A stretch of DNA of 36,473 nt from an uncultured Actinomycetes bacterium (GCA_903874255.1 CAIQRN010000001.1:1-36473), one strand, 5' to 3'; shown: positions 11,767 to 23,987, counted from the first letter of the stretch. A program made the numbers and translations. Notes: generated by a model from the letters alone, not told the origin.

Positions 11767-12747
11767 ATGGGACGCGATTTCTTTGATTTGCCTAGCACGG
11801 CTCAAATTGAAGTGTTCACGATCGCCGCGCGTGAGATGTTGAGAGAATATGGACTCGCTGAGATTGCTGTTGTATGTATTAACTTCGACTTCAATATAAC
11901 TTTTTCAGTGGTTACCGAATTGGGAGAAAAGTACGCTTTCCGAATTAATGTGAATTCAACTCGAACACTAGAAAATATGATGGCAGAAGTAGAGTTTGTT
12001 CACTTCCTTAGTCGTGTGCAAGGTATCCATGTTCCAAGACCAGTTGCAAATAACGCTGATAACTTTATAACTTCCATTTTCCACGTTGATTCCGATCGCT
12101 ACCTAAATGGGATTCTTTACACATGGTTAGAGGGCGAAGTATTAGGTGATAAACCAACTTATGACCAACTATTCACCGTTGGCGCTGCAATGGCTAGAAT
12201 GCATCAAAGAACGCGCGAGTTTGAGTTAACTAGTGCCTCTTCGCTTCCCACTTTTAGCGATTGGCTGTGGGGTACCCAAGATTTTCTGCTCTGTGAAAAA
12301 ACACGATTATTGCCTGAACAACTCGCTTTGATTCAACAAGCCGTTGCGATTATCCAAGCCGATATGAATCAATTACTGGCCATAAATCCCATTCAGATTA
12401 TTCATGGAGATCTTCATGGCTGGAATCTTATGTGGAGTGAAGATGGTCTATCCATCTTTGACTTTGACGATTGCGGTTATGGAATTCCGCATCAAGATTT
12501 GGCAATCACTCTGTACTACTTAGATACTCCCCAACAAGAGGCTGCTGTACTTGAAGGCTATGCCTCCGTTTGTGAACTACCCGCTTATTCAAAGGCACAG
12601 ATGGCTTCGCTCTTACTCCAGCGGCGCCTTGTGCTACTCAACTATCTTTATGAAACTAAAAATCCCGAGCACAGAGAGATGCTGCCAGCATATTTAGATA
12701 AAACACTAGAGCGTATTGGCACCTTCTTGACAGATGTAAGAGGATAA
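11767..12747 (+). CDS. APH/choline-kinase-like phosphotransferase of unknown substrate
   Basis: HGDLHGWNLMW catalytic loop and FDFDDCGYGIPHQDLAI metal-binding motif typical of the APH family. Confidence 0.85.
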   Translation: MGRDFFDLPSTAQIEVFTIAAREMLREYGLAEIAVVCINFDFNITFSVVTELGEKYAFRINVNSTRTLENMMAEVEFVHFLSRVQGIHVPRPVANNADNFITSIFHVDSDRYLNGILYTWLEGEVLGDKPTYDQLFTVGAAMARMHQRTREFELTSASSLPTFSDWLWGTQDFLLCEKTRLLPEQLALIQQAVAIIQADMNQLLAINPIQIIHGDLHGWNLMWSEDGLSIFDFDDCGYGIPHQDLAITLYYLDTPQQEAAVLEGYASVCELPAYSKAQMASLLLQRRLVLLNYLYETKNPEHREMLPAYLDKTLERIGTFLTDVRG

Positions 12748-12751
12748 AGGC

Positions 12752-13609
12752 ATGACTACAAATGAGGTCCTGGTTCTAACAGGCATGTCAGGTGCCGGTC
12801 GCTCCACTGTCGCACATGCACTTGAAGATCTTGGTTGGTATGTCGTCGACAACTTGCCGCCTGCACTGTTGCCGGCTTTAGTAAGCAAAGGCACTGGCCC
12901 TGAAGGCAAAGAATATGCTGTCGTTGTCGATGTTCGCGGAGGTCATTTTTTCGATGAACTCACCGCAGCTCTTGCAGAGTTAAAGAGAAATGGTTCTCAC
13001 TATCGTTTAGTTTTTCTGGATGCAACAGATCAAGCCCTAGTCCAACGATTTGAATCAACGCGCCGCCCTCATCCATTGCAGAGTGGAGATCGCATTGTCG
13101 ATGGGATCGCTCGCGAACGAGCAAAACTTGAAGAGGTCCGCTCTGAATGTGACATTGCAATAGATACAACAAATCTAAATGTCCATCAATTGGAAAAGCG
13201 GATTGGTGAAATTTTCGGCGGTGGCAAGATTCAGGGAATGCGCGTCAATGTACTTTCATTTGGGTATAAATATGGAATTCCAGTTGATTCAGATTTAGTT
13301 CTGGACTGTCGCTTTATTCCGAATCCACATTGGATTCCAGAGCTGCGACCACTTACTGGTCTAACGCAAGAAGTGAGCAGCAAAGTATTGGGCAGTGTCG
13401 GTGTTTCAGATTTTGTTAAGGATTATGTGCAGCTTGTGAATTCGATGATTGCTGGTTATATGCACGAAGGCAAACGATATTTAACAATTGGAGTTGGTTG
13501 CACTGGTGGCAAACACAGAAGCGTTGCAATAGCCCAAGAAATTGCGAAGCAGCTAGAAGCTTTAGACGTTGCCGCCTATGCAACGCATCGTGATGTTGGT
13601 CGTGAGTAA
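12752..13609 (+). CDS. rapZ: RNase adapter protein RapZ / YvcJ-type nucleotide-binding protein
   Basis: GMSGAGRSTVAHALEDLGWYVVDNLPPALL and C-terminal GVGCTGGKHRSVAIAQ; position upstream of yvcK-whiA. Confidence 0.95.
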   Translation: MTTNEVLVLTGMSGAGRSTVAHALEDLGWYVVDNLPPALLPALVSKGTGPEGKEYAVVVDVRGGHFFDELTAALAELKRNGSHYRLVFLDATDQALVQRFESTRRPHPLQSGDRIVDGIARERAKLEEVRSECDIAIDTTNLNVHQLEKRIGEIFGGGKIQGMRVNVLSFGYKYGIPVDSDLVLDCRFIPNPHWIPELRPLTGLTQEVSSKVLGSVGVSDFVKDYVQLVNSMIAGYMHEGKRYLTIGVGCTGGKHRSVAIAQEIAKQLEALDVAAYATHRDVGRE

Positions 13610-13612
13610 ACC

Positions 13613-14557
13613 TTGCAAAAAGTTGTAGCTCTTGGTGGCGGGCATGGTTTGGCCGCGACACTTTCGGCACTTCGAACAATCACTCCAGAATTAACGGCAG
13701 TTGTAACAGTTGCCGATAACGGTGGATCCAGTGGGCGATTACGAGAAGAGTTTCCGATTCTTCCGCCTGGAGATTTGAGGATGGCACTTGCTGCGCTATG
13801 CGGCGATGATGAGTGGGGTCGCACTTGGGCCCACATCATGCAACATAGATTTGAAAGCCAGGGTCCACTCAATGGTCATGCAATGGGAAATTTATTACTC
13901 GCCTCATTATGGAACGAAAATGAAGATCCGGTAATTGGTTTGGACCGCGTTGGTCAACTTCTTAAAGTAATTGGACGAGTTTTGCCGATGGCTGGTGTTG
14001 CCCTAGATATCGAAGGAACTTTTATAACATCGACCGGAAGAATTGTTGTACGTGGACAAAAAGAAGTTGCAACGGCTAAAGGTCGTATTGAATCTCTTCG
14101 AGTATTACCTGAAAATCCACCTGCGCGACTTGAGACCCTCAATGCAATTCGCCTTGCCGACTGGGTAATCATGGGACCTGGTTCCTGGTTCTCATCGGTT
14201 ATGCCACATTTATTAGTTCCTATGCAACAAGATGCCTTGCTTCGCACCCAGGCAAAAAAAATTCTCATTCTCAACCTTGATGCATCCACATCAAATTCAG
14301 GGGAGGAGTTTGCAGGATCAACACCAGAAGAGCATCTAGATTTCTTTCACTCATATGCACCTGAACTCAAAGTCGATTATTGCCTGGTTGATTCCTCAGT
14401 CGTTCGCAACCTCTCGGCCCTTGATTCGGCGGCGGCAAAGATGGGGGGTCGTGTGATCGCGGCCGATTTACGCAAGGCTCCAGGCAGTATTCATCATGAT
14501 GTTTCAAAATTAGCCCTTCATTTAGGCCACATCATGGGCCCAAAACTGGTTGGATAG
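13613..14557 (+). CDS. yvcK: YvcK/CofD-like gluconeogenesis factor
   Basis: [65 protein letters not shown] start. Confidence 0.95.
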   Translation: MQKVVALGGGHGLAATLSALRTITPELTAVVTVADNGGSSGRLREEFPILPPGDLRMALAALCGDDEWGRTWAHIMQHRFESQGPLNGHAMGNLLLASLWNENEDPVIGLDRVGQLLKVIGRVLPMAGVALDIEGTFITSTGRIVVRGQKEVATAKGRIESLRVLPENPPARLETLNAIRLADWVIMGPGSWFSSVMPHLLVPMQQDALLRTQAKKILILNLDASTSNSGEEFAGSTPEEHLDFFHSYAPELKVDYCLVDSSVVRNLSALDSAAAKMGGRVIAADLRKAPGSIHHDVSKLALHLGHIMGPKLVG

Positions 14558-14562
14558 CCTCC

Positions 14563-15540
14563 ATGGCAATGACGGCATCAGTTAAAGACGAACTTAGTCG
14601 AATCTCAATTACTAAACCGTGCTGCCGTAAAGCCGAAGTTTCTTCCTTACTTCGATTTGCCGGCGGCTTACATATTGCTGCCGGAAAAATTCTGATTGAA
14701 GTTGAACTAGACACTTCTCAAAGTGCGCGTCGGTTGCGAAAAGATATCGCTGATATTTATGGCCATGATTCAGATCTTGCAGTTTTATCCTCCAGCGGTC
14801 TACGCAAAGGTTCACGATATGTTGTTCGTGTTATTGAAGCCGGTGATGCACTTGCCCGTCAGACAGGATTGGTAGATGCAAATGGCCGTCCGGTTCGTGG
14901 GTTACCACCTCAAGTAGTTTCTGCAGCGATCTGCGATTCTGAAGCTGCATGGCGCGGGGCATTCATCGCACATGGCTCACTGACCGAACCCGGTCGCTCT
15001 TCTTCACTCGAAATTACATGCCCCGGCCCAGAGGCCGCACTTGCACTTGTTGGTGCCGCACGCCGAATGGGAATTGTTGCAAAGGCCCGTGAAGTTCGCG
15101 GCGTTGATCGCGTTGTCATCAGAGATGGTGATGCGATTGGAGTTTTACTGACTCGCTTGGGTGCACATGAATCTGTTTTGGCCTGGGAAGAACGTCGCAT
15201 GCGTCGGGAAGTTCGTGCAACGGCAAATCGTTTGGCAAATTTTGATGATGCAAATCTTCGCCGGTCGGCACGCGCAGCAGTAGCCGCTGCCGCTCGAGTT
15301 GCACGTGCGATGGAGATTCTCGGTCCTACGATTCCGGATCATTTAAAAGAGGCAGGTGAACTTCGGATTAATCATGGCCAAGCATCCTTAGAAGAGCTTG
15401 GCTCCCTTGCCACCCCTCCAATGACCAAAGATGCAATCGCAGGGCGCATCCGCCGATTACTGGCGATGGCCGATAAACGAGCTGGCGAATTGGGTATCCC
15501 GGACACAGAAAGTGGACTTTCCCCTGATTTGTTGAATTAA
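14563..15540 (+). CDS. whiA: WhiA family transcriptional regulator/sporulation protein
   Basis: [36 protein letters not shown] and C-terminal [43 protein letters not shown]; classic rapZ-yvcK-whiA order. Confidence 0.96.
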   Translation: MAMTASVKDELSRISITKPCCRKAEVSSLLRFAGGLHIAAGKILIEVELDTSQSARRLRKDIADIYGHDSDLAVLSSSGLRKGSRYVVRVIEAGDALARQTGLVDANGRPVRGLPPQVVSAAICDSEAAWRGAFIAHGSLTEPGRSSSLEITCPGPEAALALVGAARRMGIVAKAREVRGVDRVVIRDGDAIGVLLTRLGAHESVLAWEERRMRREVRATANRLANFDDANLRRSARAAVAAAARVARAMEILGPTIPDHLKEAGELRINHGQASLEELGSLATPPMTKDAIAGRIRRLLAMADKRAGELGIPDTESGLSPDLLN

Positions 15541-15572
15541 ACACCTTTATTACCGAAGAGTTCACGCAATAG

Positions 15573-16678
<1,106 letters not shown>

Positions 16679-16679
<1 letters not shown>

Positions 16680-17866
16680 TGTCTGATCTTGCAACTTTTG
16701 ATGTAGCTGGAAAGCGAGTATTTTTACGCTGTGATCTGAATGTTCCATTGAAAGATGGAGTCATTAAAGATGATGGTCGCATTAAAGCCTCGCTTCCAAC
16801 TATTCAACTGCTTTTGGATAAAGGCGCATGCCTCATCATCGCTGCCCACTTGGGCCGACCAAAAGGTGAGGCAAAGCCTGAACTTTCATTAGCACCGGTT
16901 GCAGCACGACTTGGTGAGTTATTAGGTAAAGAAATTCTTTTCCCGGGAGAAGTTACGGGCGAAAGTGTGAGCGCGGCGGCAGCATCGTTGCAACCGGGAC
17001 AGATACTTCTTTTAGAAAATATTCGTTTTGCTGCAGCTGAAACCAGCAAAGAGGAATCAGAGCGTTCCAACTTCGCACAGGAACTTGCTTCATTGGCCGA
17101 TGTATATGTCGGTGATGGTTTCGGAGCCGTTCACCGCAAGCACGCTTCCGTTTATGATCTGCCAAAGTTAATGCCGCATGCTGCAGGAAAATTAGTAGCA
17201 GCAGAGGTAGAGGTTTTAAAGAAACTAACTCAAAATCCAGAGCGCCCTTACGGTGTTGTTCTGGGCGGGGCTAAAGTTTCAGACAAGTTAGGCGTCATCG
17301 AAAATCTCTTAGGCAAAGTTGATGTTTTAGCTATTGGCGGAGGAATGGTTTTCACTTTCCTTAAAGCGCAAGGCAAGGAAATCGGTACGTCCCTAGTTGA
17401 AGCTGAGATGCTTGATGTTGTCAAAGGTTTGATTGCAACTGCCGAGAAAAATGGTGTGAAGTTAGTTTTGCCAACTGACATCGTTGTTGCGCCAACTTTT
17501 TCAGCCGATGCGGCACCTACATTGGTTTCTGCAGATGCAATTCCTGCCGATCAAATGGGATTAGACATCGGACCGGATTCTGCACATGCCTTTGCCGTCG
17601 AGATTGAAAAATGTAAAACAGTATTTTGGAATGGCCCAATGGGTGTATTTGAATTCGCAAACTTTGCTGCTGGCACCAAGACGGTAGCAACAGCATTAAC
17701 AAAAGTAAGCGGAATATCTGTGGTTGGCGGGGGAGACTCAGCAGCAGCAGTTCGTGCATTAGGTTTCGCCGATTCAGAGTTTGGTTATATCTCCACCGGT
17801 GGCGGAGCGTCACTTGAATATTTAGAGGGCAAGGAACTTCCTGGCCTTCAAGCACTTGGCTTATAA
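16679..17866 (+). CDS. pgk: Phosphoglycerate kinase
   Basis: VFLRCDLNVPLKDG and WNGPMGVFE motifs; overlaps the gap stop (TAATG). Confidence 0.98.
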
Positions 17867-17875
17867 GGAGCAATA

Positions 17876-18652
17876 ATGCGTAAACCATTAATGGCTGGAA
17901 ACTGGAAGATGAATCTCAATCACCTTGAGGCGATTGCAGTTGCCCAGAAGTTGGTTTACTCAATCGATGATAAAGATTACGACGCAGTTGACGTTGCAAT
18001 CATTCCTCCCTTCACAGATATCCGCTCCATTCAAACTCTTATTGATGGCGATCGTTTGAGACTTACTTACGGAGCTCAGGATTTATCTCCTGAAGCCAGT
18101 GGCGCCTTCACCGGTGATATCTCAGCATCTATGTTGCACAAACTTGGATGTACTTATGTTTTAGTAGGACATTCAGAGCGCCGTTCAATTCATAATGAAT
18201 CAGATGCTCTTGTAAATCGTAAGATCAAAGCCGCACTTGCCAATGAACTTGTTCCAATTTTTTGTGTTGGTGAAGAATTATCTGTTCGCGAATCGGGTGC
18301 GCATGTTAGTCATGTGATCCGCCAAATCCGTGCCGGTTTAGATGGATTAACGAAGCCAGAACTTAAAAAGATTGTGATTGCTTACGAACCTGTTTGGGCT
18401 ATCGGAACTGGCAAGGTTGCAACACCTGAAGATGCGCAGGAAGTATGCGCAGCTATCCGAGAAGAGATTGAAAATATCGGATCCCCAGAAATCGCTGGAG
18501 CCATGCGAATTCTCTATGGAGGTTCGGTTAAATCCTCAAACGTCGCTGAAATCATGAAAAAAGAGGATGTCGATGGCGCTCTTATCGGGGGAGCAAGCCT
18601 TGACCCCGAGGAATTAGCAAAGATTGTGAAGTTCCACGCGCAGTCTGAGTAA
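17876..18652 (+). CDS. tpiA: Triosephosphate isomerase
   Basis: [39 protein letters not shown] motifs. AAGGAG SD. Confidence 0.98.
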   Translation: MRKPLMAGNWKMNLNHLEAIAVAQKLVYSIDDKDYDAVDVAIIPPFTDIRSIQTLIDGDRLRLTYGAQDLSPEASGAFTGDISASMLHKLGCTYVLVGHSERRSIHNESDALVNRKIKAALANELVPIFCVGEELSVRESGAHVSHVIRQIRAGLDGLTKPELKKIVIAYEPVWAIGTGKVATPEDAQEVCAAIREEIENIGSPEIAGAMRILYGGSVKSSNVAEIMKKEDVDGALIGGASLDPEELAKIVKFHAQSE

Positions 18653-18709
18653 GGTTTACATCGTTTTTGCGGCTATCCTTACCCTCTACGAAACAAGGAG
18701 TTCGACAAC

Positions 18710-18937
18710 GTGAAATTAGCTCTTTCAATACTGCTCGTGATTACAAGCGTTCTCATGATTCTGCTCGTCCTTTTGCATAAAGGTAAAGGAAGCGGACTTT
18801 CCGACTTATTTGGTGGCGGAATCTCAACTAACTATGGCGGCTCTTCAGTAGTAGAGCGCAACCTCGATCGAATCACAATTGTGGTTGGCGGATTGTGGTT
18901 TGCATTTGTTGTTGCACTCAGCCTTGTTCTTAAGTAA
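18710..18937 (+). CDS. secG: Preprotein translocase subunit SecG
   Basis: 75 aa, two TM segments, LLHKGKGSGLSDLFGGG motif; follows tpiA. GTG start, AAGGAG SD. Confidence 0.94.
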   Translation: MKLALSILLVITSVLMILLVLLHKGKGSGLSDLFGGGISTNYGGSSVVERNLDRITIVVGGLWFAFVVALSLVLK

Positions 18938-18938
18938 C

Positions 18939-18965
18939 TTTCTAATTTTTCTAATTTTATAATTT
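18939..18965 (+). promoter_or_regulatory. rbpA promoter region with consensus -10 TATAAT inside a 9-bp tandem repeat
   Basis: TTTCTAATT-TTTCTAATT-TTATAATTT; TATAAT at 18958-18963. Confidence 0.55.
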
Positions 18966-18991
18966 TTCCAGGCGCATCAAAGGAGTAATAC

Positions 18992-19333
18992 ATGGCAAGT
19001 GCAATTCGTGGAAGCCGAGTCGGTGCAGGCCCAATGGGCGAGGCTGAGCGCGGCGATTCGATTGCTCGTGCTTATGTGTCATATTTTTGTGCAAAGGGTC
19101 ATGAAGTAAGGCCATCATTTGCAGTAGAAGAATCTGTTGAAATTCCAACGCTCTGGGATTGCCCAAAGTGTGGTTTTCCGGCTGGGCGTGATCGAAACAA
19201 TCCACCTAGCCCTGTAAAGAATGAGCCTTATAAAACTCACCTGGCCTACGTTAAAGAACGTCGAACAGATGCAGAGGGTGAAAAAATTCTAGAAGATGCT
19301 CTACGCAAGCTTCGTGGAGAAGACGAAGACTAA
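18992..19333 (+). CDS. rbpA: RNA polymerase-binding protein RbpA
   Basis: MASAIRGSRVGAGPMGEAERGDSI..RAYVSYFCAKGHEVRPSFA..IPTLWDCPKCGFPAG..PYKTHLAYVKERR, an actinobacterial signature. Confidence 0.97.
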   Translation: MASAIRGSRVGAGPMGEAERGDSIARAYVSYFCAKGHEVRPSFAVEESVEIPTLWDCPKCGFPAGRDRNNPPSPVKNEPYKTHLAYVKERRTDAEGEKILEDALRKLRGEDED

Positions 19334-20859
19334 ATATTTTTTAGTGCAGCAAGAAGTTGGTCGATACCCGCACTTCGATTCTTTAAATTGAATCGTAGGA
19401 GCGGGTATTTTCTTGATGCTAGCGCTTTTCCATCGCCTAACGCCTGCGCGGCAACAAGGGTTCTAAAACCAAAAGCTTGACCAGGGATTTCAATGTCATG
19501 CGTGCAATCTCCGGTGATTTGCAAGAAAGCACCATTTTGCTGACCGCCTTTATGGAACTGACCCGTTGAGTGCAAGAAACGCGGCCCCCAACCAAAGGTT
19601 ACTGGGCATTTAGCTTTTTCAGAAAGCAGTTCTCGGATGAGAGCAGTCTTGGCATCATCACGTCGATCAAGGTATGCCATGACCGCGATATATCCACCAG
19701 TTGGAACTGAATTAATGAATGTTTTCAGCGATTGTTCTAGCGAACCAGTTTCTCCGAAAATCTCTATAGAACCATCAGTTGCATCAGATGTGAAGGCAGG
19801 AAGTACGCCGCCCCACTGATTGAGGAGAGCTGAAGTTTGTTCCTTTGCTTCGGTAACATTTGGTTGATTAAAGGGATCAATATCAAGTGCAGAGCCGATA
19901 AGCGCTGTAACCCATTCCCAAACAATAAATTGTGATGCAAGGTCACCTTCAACAACTAGGTCAGCATCTCCAGTGTAGGCAATTGAAAATACACCGTCAT
20001 GCGCTGCGCGTTTCTCAATAACAATGGGCAATCGTCCTACTTGATTCTTACCGGTTGATTCAGCAACTAACTGTTCGGCCCAATCGCTCAGCCCTGGCAT
20101 TCCGGAATTTTCATCCGTAAAAGATAAATACTGTCCAGCAACATATGAGAGCAGGTAAGCGATGTCTACAACAGAAGTAGGGTCAGAGATAAATGATTTC
20201 TTTGTATCTGATGCATTATCTAGAAGAACTGAAACATCAACATCAATCAGTGCTGCGGGGACTAAACCGAACGCGCTCAAAACACTAAAACGTCCACCAA
20301 CGTTGGGATCAGCGTTTATGACTGTAAAACCAGCTGCCCTTACGGCTTTATCCAATGGTGATTGAGGGTCAGTGACAATAACTATATGGTCAGTGGGAAT
20401 TAGACCGGCTTTCGAAAATGCCGATTCAAAAAGCGCCCGTTGTGATGCGGTTTCAATAGTAGATCCAGATTTCGAACTAACGACCACAACGGCAGTGGAC
20501 AGATCGCAATCCAGAGCATGTGCAACATAATTGGGGTCCGTAGAATCTAGAACAAAAAGTGACTTTCCAAATGTTTGCGCGATAACTTCGGGGCCCAGCG
20601 ATGATCCACCCATCCCGCATAAAATCACGGTTTTCTTGTCACGATGCTTAGCGAAAACTGCATCTAATGCGGGTAATAGTTCGCGTGAACTTTCAGGTAA
20701 ATCAATCCAATTAAGTCGAATCGCAGCTTCTGTCTGTGCTTGCTCTCCCCATATAGTTGAATCCTTCTGTGCCAGACGCTTATGTACTGAAAGAAGCTGG
20801 GAGTATCGCGGATCATTGCGATCAATTTTCGAAGTTGCTTTTCCTGAAACCTTAATCAT
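19330..20859 (-). CDS. pgi: Glucose-6-phosphate isomerase
   Basis: GMGGSSLGPEV, VVSSKSGSTIET SIS-domain motifs, GWGPRFLHSTGQFHKGGQQNGAFL; adjacent to tal and tkt. Confidence 0.93.
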   Translation of the reverse strand: MIKVSGKATSKIDRNDPRYSQLLSVHKRLAQKDSTIWGEQAQTEAAIRLNWIDLPESSRELLPALDAVFAKHRDKKTVILCGMGGSSLGPEVIAQTFGKSLFVLDSTDPNYVAHALDCDLSTAVVVVSSKSGSTIETASQRALFESAFSKAGLIPTDHIVIVTDPQSPLDKAVRAAGFTVINADPNVGGRFSVLSAFGLVPAALIDVDVSVLLDNASDTKKSFISDPTSVVDIAYLLSYVAGQYLSFTDENSGMPGLSDWAEQLVAESTGKNQVGRLPIVIEKRAAHDGVFSIAYTGDADLVVEGDLASQFIVWEWVTALIGSALDIDPFNQPNVTEAKEQTSALLNQWGGVLPAFTSDATDGSIEIFGETGSLEQSLKTFINSVPTGGYIAVMAYLDRRDDAKTALIRELLSEKAKCPVTFGWGPRFLHSTGQFHKGGQQNGAFLQITGDCTHDIEIPGQAFGFRTLVAAQALGDGKALASRKYPLLRFNLKNRSAGIDQLLAALKNI

Positions 20860-21941
20860 GCTTGTTGTGCCACCTTTACATTATCTAGAAGTTCACTCCA
20901 GGCCTGTGCAAATTTCTTAACTCCATCGGCTTCAAGTTCAGAGGTAATAGCATCAAGTGAGATTCCAACTGAAGAAAGTCCTTGAAGAACTGCAACAGCA
21001 GCTGGATATTGTGAAGAAATCGTGTCACCGCGAACTACCCCGTGATCTATAACTGCATCCAAAGTCGATTGGGGCATCGTATTCACGGTGTTAGGGGCGA
21101 TAAGTTCAACGACGTAACGTGTATCTTCGTAAGCGGGATTTTTCACACCTGTCGATGCCCACAAAGGCCGTTGCTTATTGGCACCGCGTTCTTGTTGCGT
21201 GTGCCAACGTGGTGAAGAAAATTTCTCTTCAAAAAGTTGGTAGGCAAGGTGAGCATTTGCGATTGCCGATTTACCCATAAGTGCAAGCGCCTCTTCAGAT
21301 CCATTCTTCTCAAGTAGAGAATCTATAGATGTATCAATGCGGCTCACAAAAAAGGAAGCAACTGAATGCACGTGAGTCGGGTTTGAATTCTGCTCAACCC
21401 CAGCAATAAAGGCATCGATTACCGCACCATAACGTTTGACGGAGAAAATTAAAGTGACATTAACGCTTATACCTGACGCGATGAGCGAAGTGATGGCGGG
21501 CAGACCTTCTAGAGTTGCTGGAACTTTTATCATCACATTAGGGCGATCAACAATTTTCCATAGCTCCAAAGCTTGCTCAATTGTTGCTTGCGTATCATGA
21601 GCCAGCCGAGGATCAACTTCAATACTGACTCGACCGTCTACGCCTTTAGTAGACGTATAAATATCCTTTAATAAATCGCAGGCTTCTCGAACATCATCGG
21701 TAGTAAGTTTTTTTACAACTTCATCTACCGTCAACTCTTTCATTGCGGCGATATCGTCGGCATATTCAGTGGCCCCAGAAATAGCTGCACTAAAAATAGA
21801 AGGGTTGGTCGTTACTCCAACTACAGCGCTATTTTTAATTCGAGAGGGGAGTGAGTGTGGCTGATTACCCGCAAGTTTGGCGCGAGATAAATCATCAAGC
21901 CAAATTGACGTTCCATTCTGTGAAATCGCATTGATATCCAT
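20856..21941 (-). CDS. tal: Transaldolase
   Basis: IWLDDLSRAKL, GVTTNPSIFSAAI, VNVTLIFSVKRY, VHSVASFFVSRIDT, PLWASTGVKNPAYEDTRYV. Confidence 0.97.
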   Translation of the reverse strand: MDINAISQNGTSIWLDDLSRAKLAGNQPHSLPSRIKNSAVVGVTTNPSIFSAAISGATEYADDIAAMKELTVDEVVKKLTTDDVREACDLLKDIYTSTKGVDGRVSIEVDPRLAHDTQATIEQALELWKIVDRPNVMIKVPATLEGLPAITSLIASGISVNVTLIFSVKRYGAVIDAFIAGVEQNSNPTHVHSVASFFVSRIDTSIDSLLEKNGSEEALALMGKSAIANAHLAYQLFEEKFSSPRWHTQQERGANKQRPLWASTGVKNPAYEDTRYVVELIAPNTVNTMPQSTLDAVIDHGVVRGDTISSQYPAAVAVLQGLSSVGISLDAITSELEADGVKKFAQAWSELLDNVKVAQQA

Positions 21942-23987
21942 CTATAGCGCCGCCTTAACTCTTGCAACAATAGCGTCGACCGAGAAACCAAACTCTGCAA
22001 AAAGTCTCTTTGCATCGGCGGATGCACCGTAATGTTCTAGCGAGACGGCTATTCCTGCATCACCTATTAGTTGGTGCCAGCCTTGAGCGATACCAACTTC
22101 AATACTGACCTTTAATTTCACTGAAGGAATAAGCACACTATCTCGATATGCCTGATCCTGTTCGGCAAACCATTCAAGACATGGAGCGCTAACAACGCGC
22201 ACGGAGATATCTTGTGTCGCTAATGCTTTTTGCACTTCTATCGCCAACGAAACCTCTGAACCAGTTGCAATCAAAATCGCCTGTGGATTTGGCATATCTT
22301 TAAGAATGTATGCGCCTCTTGATGCACCAGTTACGGCTTCACAATCGTTGCGATCAAAGACTGGAAGATTCTGACGTGAAAGCAGCATTCCGGCAGCGCG
22401 TCCACGTGTGAGTATCTCTCTCCAGCACTGTGCAACTTCATTTGCATCGGCTGGTCGGATCACATCTAGGCCAGGAATCGCACGAAGCGCTGCAAAATGT
22501 TCGATGGGTTGATGAGTTGGTCCATCTTCACCAACGCCAATTGAATCGTGAGTCCAGATAAAAGTAGATGGAATATTCATAAGGGCCGCAAGTCGAACTG
22601 CGCCTCGCATGTAATCACTAAAGACGGCAAAAGTTCCGCCGAAAGATCGAGTTAATCCATGAAGTGCAATTCCATTTAAAATTGAACCCATCGCGTGTTC
22701 GCGGATACCAAAGTGAATGATGCGCCCATACGGGTCTGCATCTTTGATTTCACTTGTTGCAGGAAGGAATGAAAGTCCGCCATCAATGCTTGTGTTGTTC
22801 GAACCAGCTAAATCGGCAGAACCACCCCAGAATTCAGGGAGCTTCTTTGCAATAGCATTTATAACTTGTCCTGAAGCTGCGCGGGTTGCAACATCTTTTC
22901 CAGGTGAAAACTCAGGAAATTCTGAATCCCAACCTTGAGGTAGCGACTTGCTGCGTAACCTTGAAAGTAGTTGTGCCTTATCAGGATTTATTTTCTGCCA
23001 TTCGTCAAACTGCGCATCCCATTGAATACGTTTTTCGGCACCTCGTACTTTGACAAGTCGCGCATGTTCTAAAACTTGTGATGGCATTGCAAACTTTTCC
23101 TCTGGATTTAAACCAAGCAAAATCTTTGTCGATGCGATTTCCTCTTCGCCCAAAGCCGAACCATGCGAACCTGCAGTTCCTTGAGCCTTAGGTGCGGGCC
23201 ATGCAATGACAGATTTCATGCGAATGAGTGATGGTTTTGTACGCTCATTCTTTGCCGCCGCCATTGCAGCATCTAGAGCAACAAGATCGACGTTTCCGTT
23301 ATCGAGTGCGGCGACATCAATGACATGCCAACCATATGCACGATATCTAGCTGATACATCTTCAGTGAAAGCATTATGTGTATCGCCTTCAATTGAAATT
23401 CGATTGTCGTCATAAATAATATTCAGTGCGCCTAATTCCTGTGTTCCTGCCAATGATGATGCCTCTGCGCTAACGCCCTCTTGTAAATCACCATCAGAAC
23501 AAATGACCCAAATATTATGATCAAAGAGTGAAGTTCCGGGCGCAGAATGTGGATCCAATAAGCCTCGTTCGTAACGCGCTGCCATTGCCATACCAACAGA
23601 GGTTGCAACGCCTTGTCCCAATGGTCCGGTCGTCATTTCTACGCCAACCGTGTGCCCATATTCCGGGTGGCCGGGGGTTAATGAACCCCATGTTCTAAAC
23701 TCCTGCAAATCTTTAAGTTCAAGACCATAGCCACTTAAATACAGTTGAATGTACAAAGTTAGTGATGAATGTCCGCAAGAAAGAATGAATCGGTCACGAC
23801 CTAACCAATGGGAATCAGCAGGATCGTGAACTAAATGTCGCTGAAAAAGCGTGTAAGCAACGGGTGCAAGTGACATTGCTGTGCCCGGATGACCATTTCC
23901 AACTTTTTGTACAGCATCTGCGGCAAGGGCTCTTGCATAGGCAATTGCACGGTCATCTAGTTCAGACCAATTTTCCATCGAACTCAT
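21942..23987 (-). CDS. tkt: Transketolase
   Basis: GHPGTAMSLAPVAYTLF, CSDGDLQEGVSAEASSLAG, WTHDSIGVGEDGPTHQPIEH motifs. Confidence 0.98.
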   Translation of the reverse strand: MSSMENWSELDDRAIAYARALAADAVQKVGNGHPGTAMSLAPVAYTLFQRHLVHDPADSHWLGRDRFILSCGHSSLTLYIQLYLSGYGLELKDLQEFRTWGSLTPGHPEYGHTVGVEMTTGPLGQGVATSVGMAMAARYERGLLDPHSAPGTSLFDHNIWVICSDGDLQEGVSAEASSLAGTQELGALNIIYDDNRISIEGDTHNAFTEDVSARYRAYGWHVIDVAALDNGNVDLVALDAAMAAAKNERTKPSLIRMKSVIAWPAPKAQGTAGSHGSALGEEEIASTKILLGLNPEEKFAMPSQVLEHARLVKVRGAEKRIQWDAQFDEWQKINPDKAQLLSRLRSKSLPQGWDSEFPEFSPGKDVATRAASGQVINAIAKKLPEFWGGSADLAGSNNTSIDGGLSFLPATSEIKDADPYGRIIHFGIREHAMGSILNGIALHGLTRSFGGTFAVFSDYMRGAVRLAALMNIPSTFIWTHDSIGVGEDGPTHQPIEHFAALRAIPGLDVIRPADANEVAQCWREILTRGRAAGMLLSRQNLPVFDRNDCEAVTGASRGAYILKDMPNPQAILIATGSEVSLAIEVQKALATQDISVRVVSAPCLEWFAEQDQAYRDSVLIPSVKLKVSIEVGIAQGWHQLIGDAGIAVSLEHYGASADAKRLFAEFGFSVDAIVARVKAAL

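Noticed and set aside
11767-12747. Phosphotransferase as an aminoglycoside-resistance gene
   Set aside because: APH fold only; chromosomal core context without mobile elements gives no support for resistance.
18655-18685. secG promoter TTTACA ... TATCCT/TACCCT
   Set aside because: Spacer is 13 or 19 bp depending on the -10 chosen; too ambiguous to annotate.
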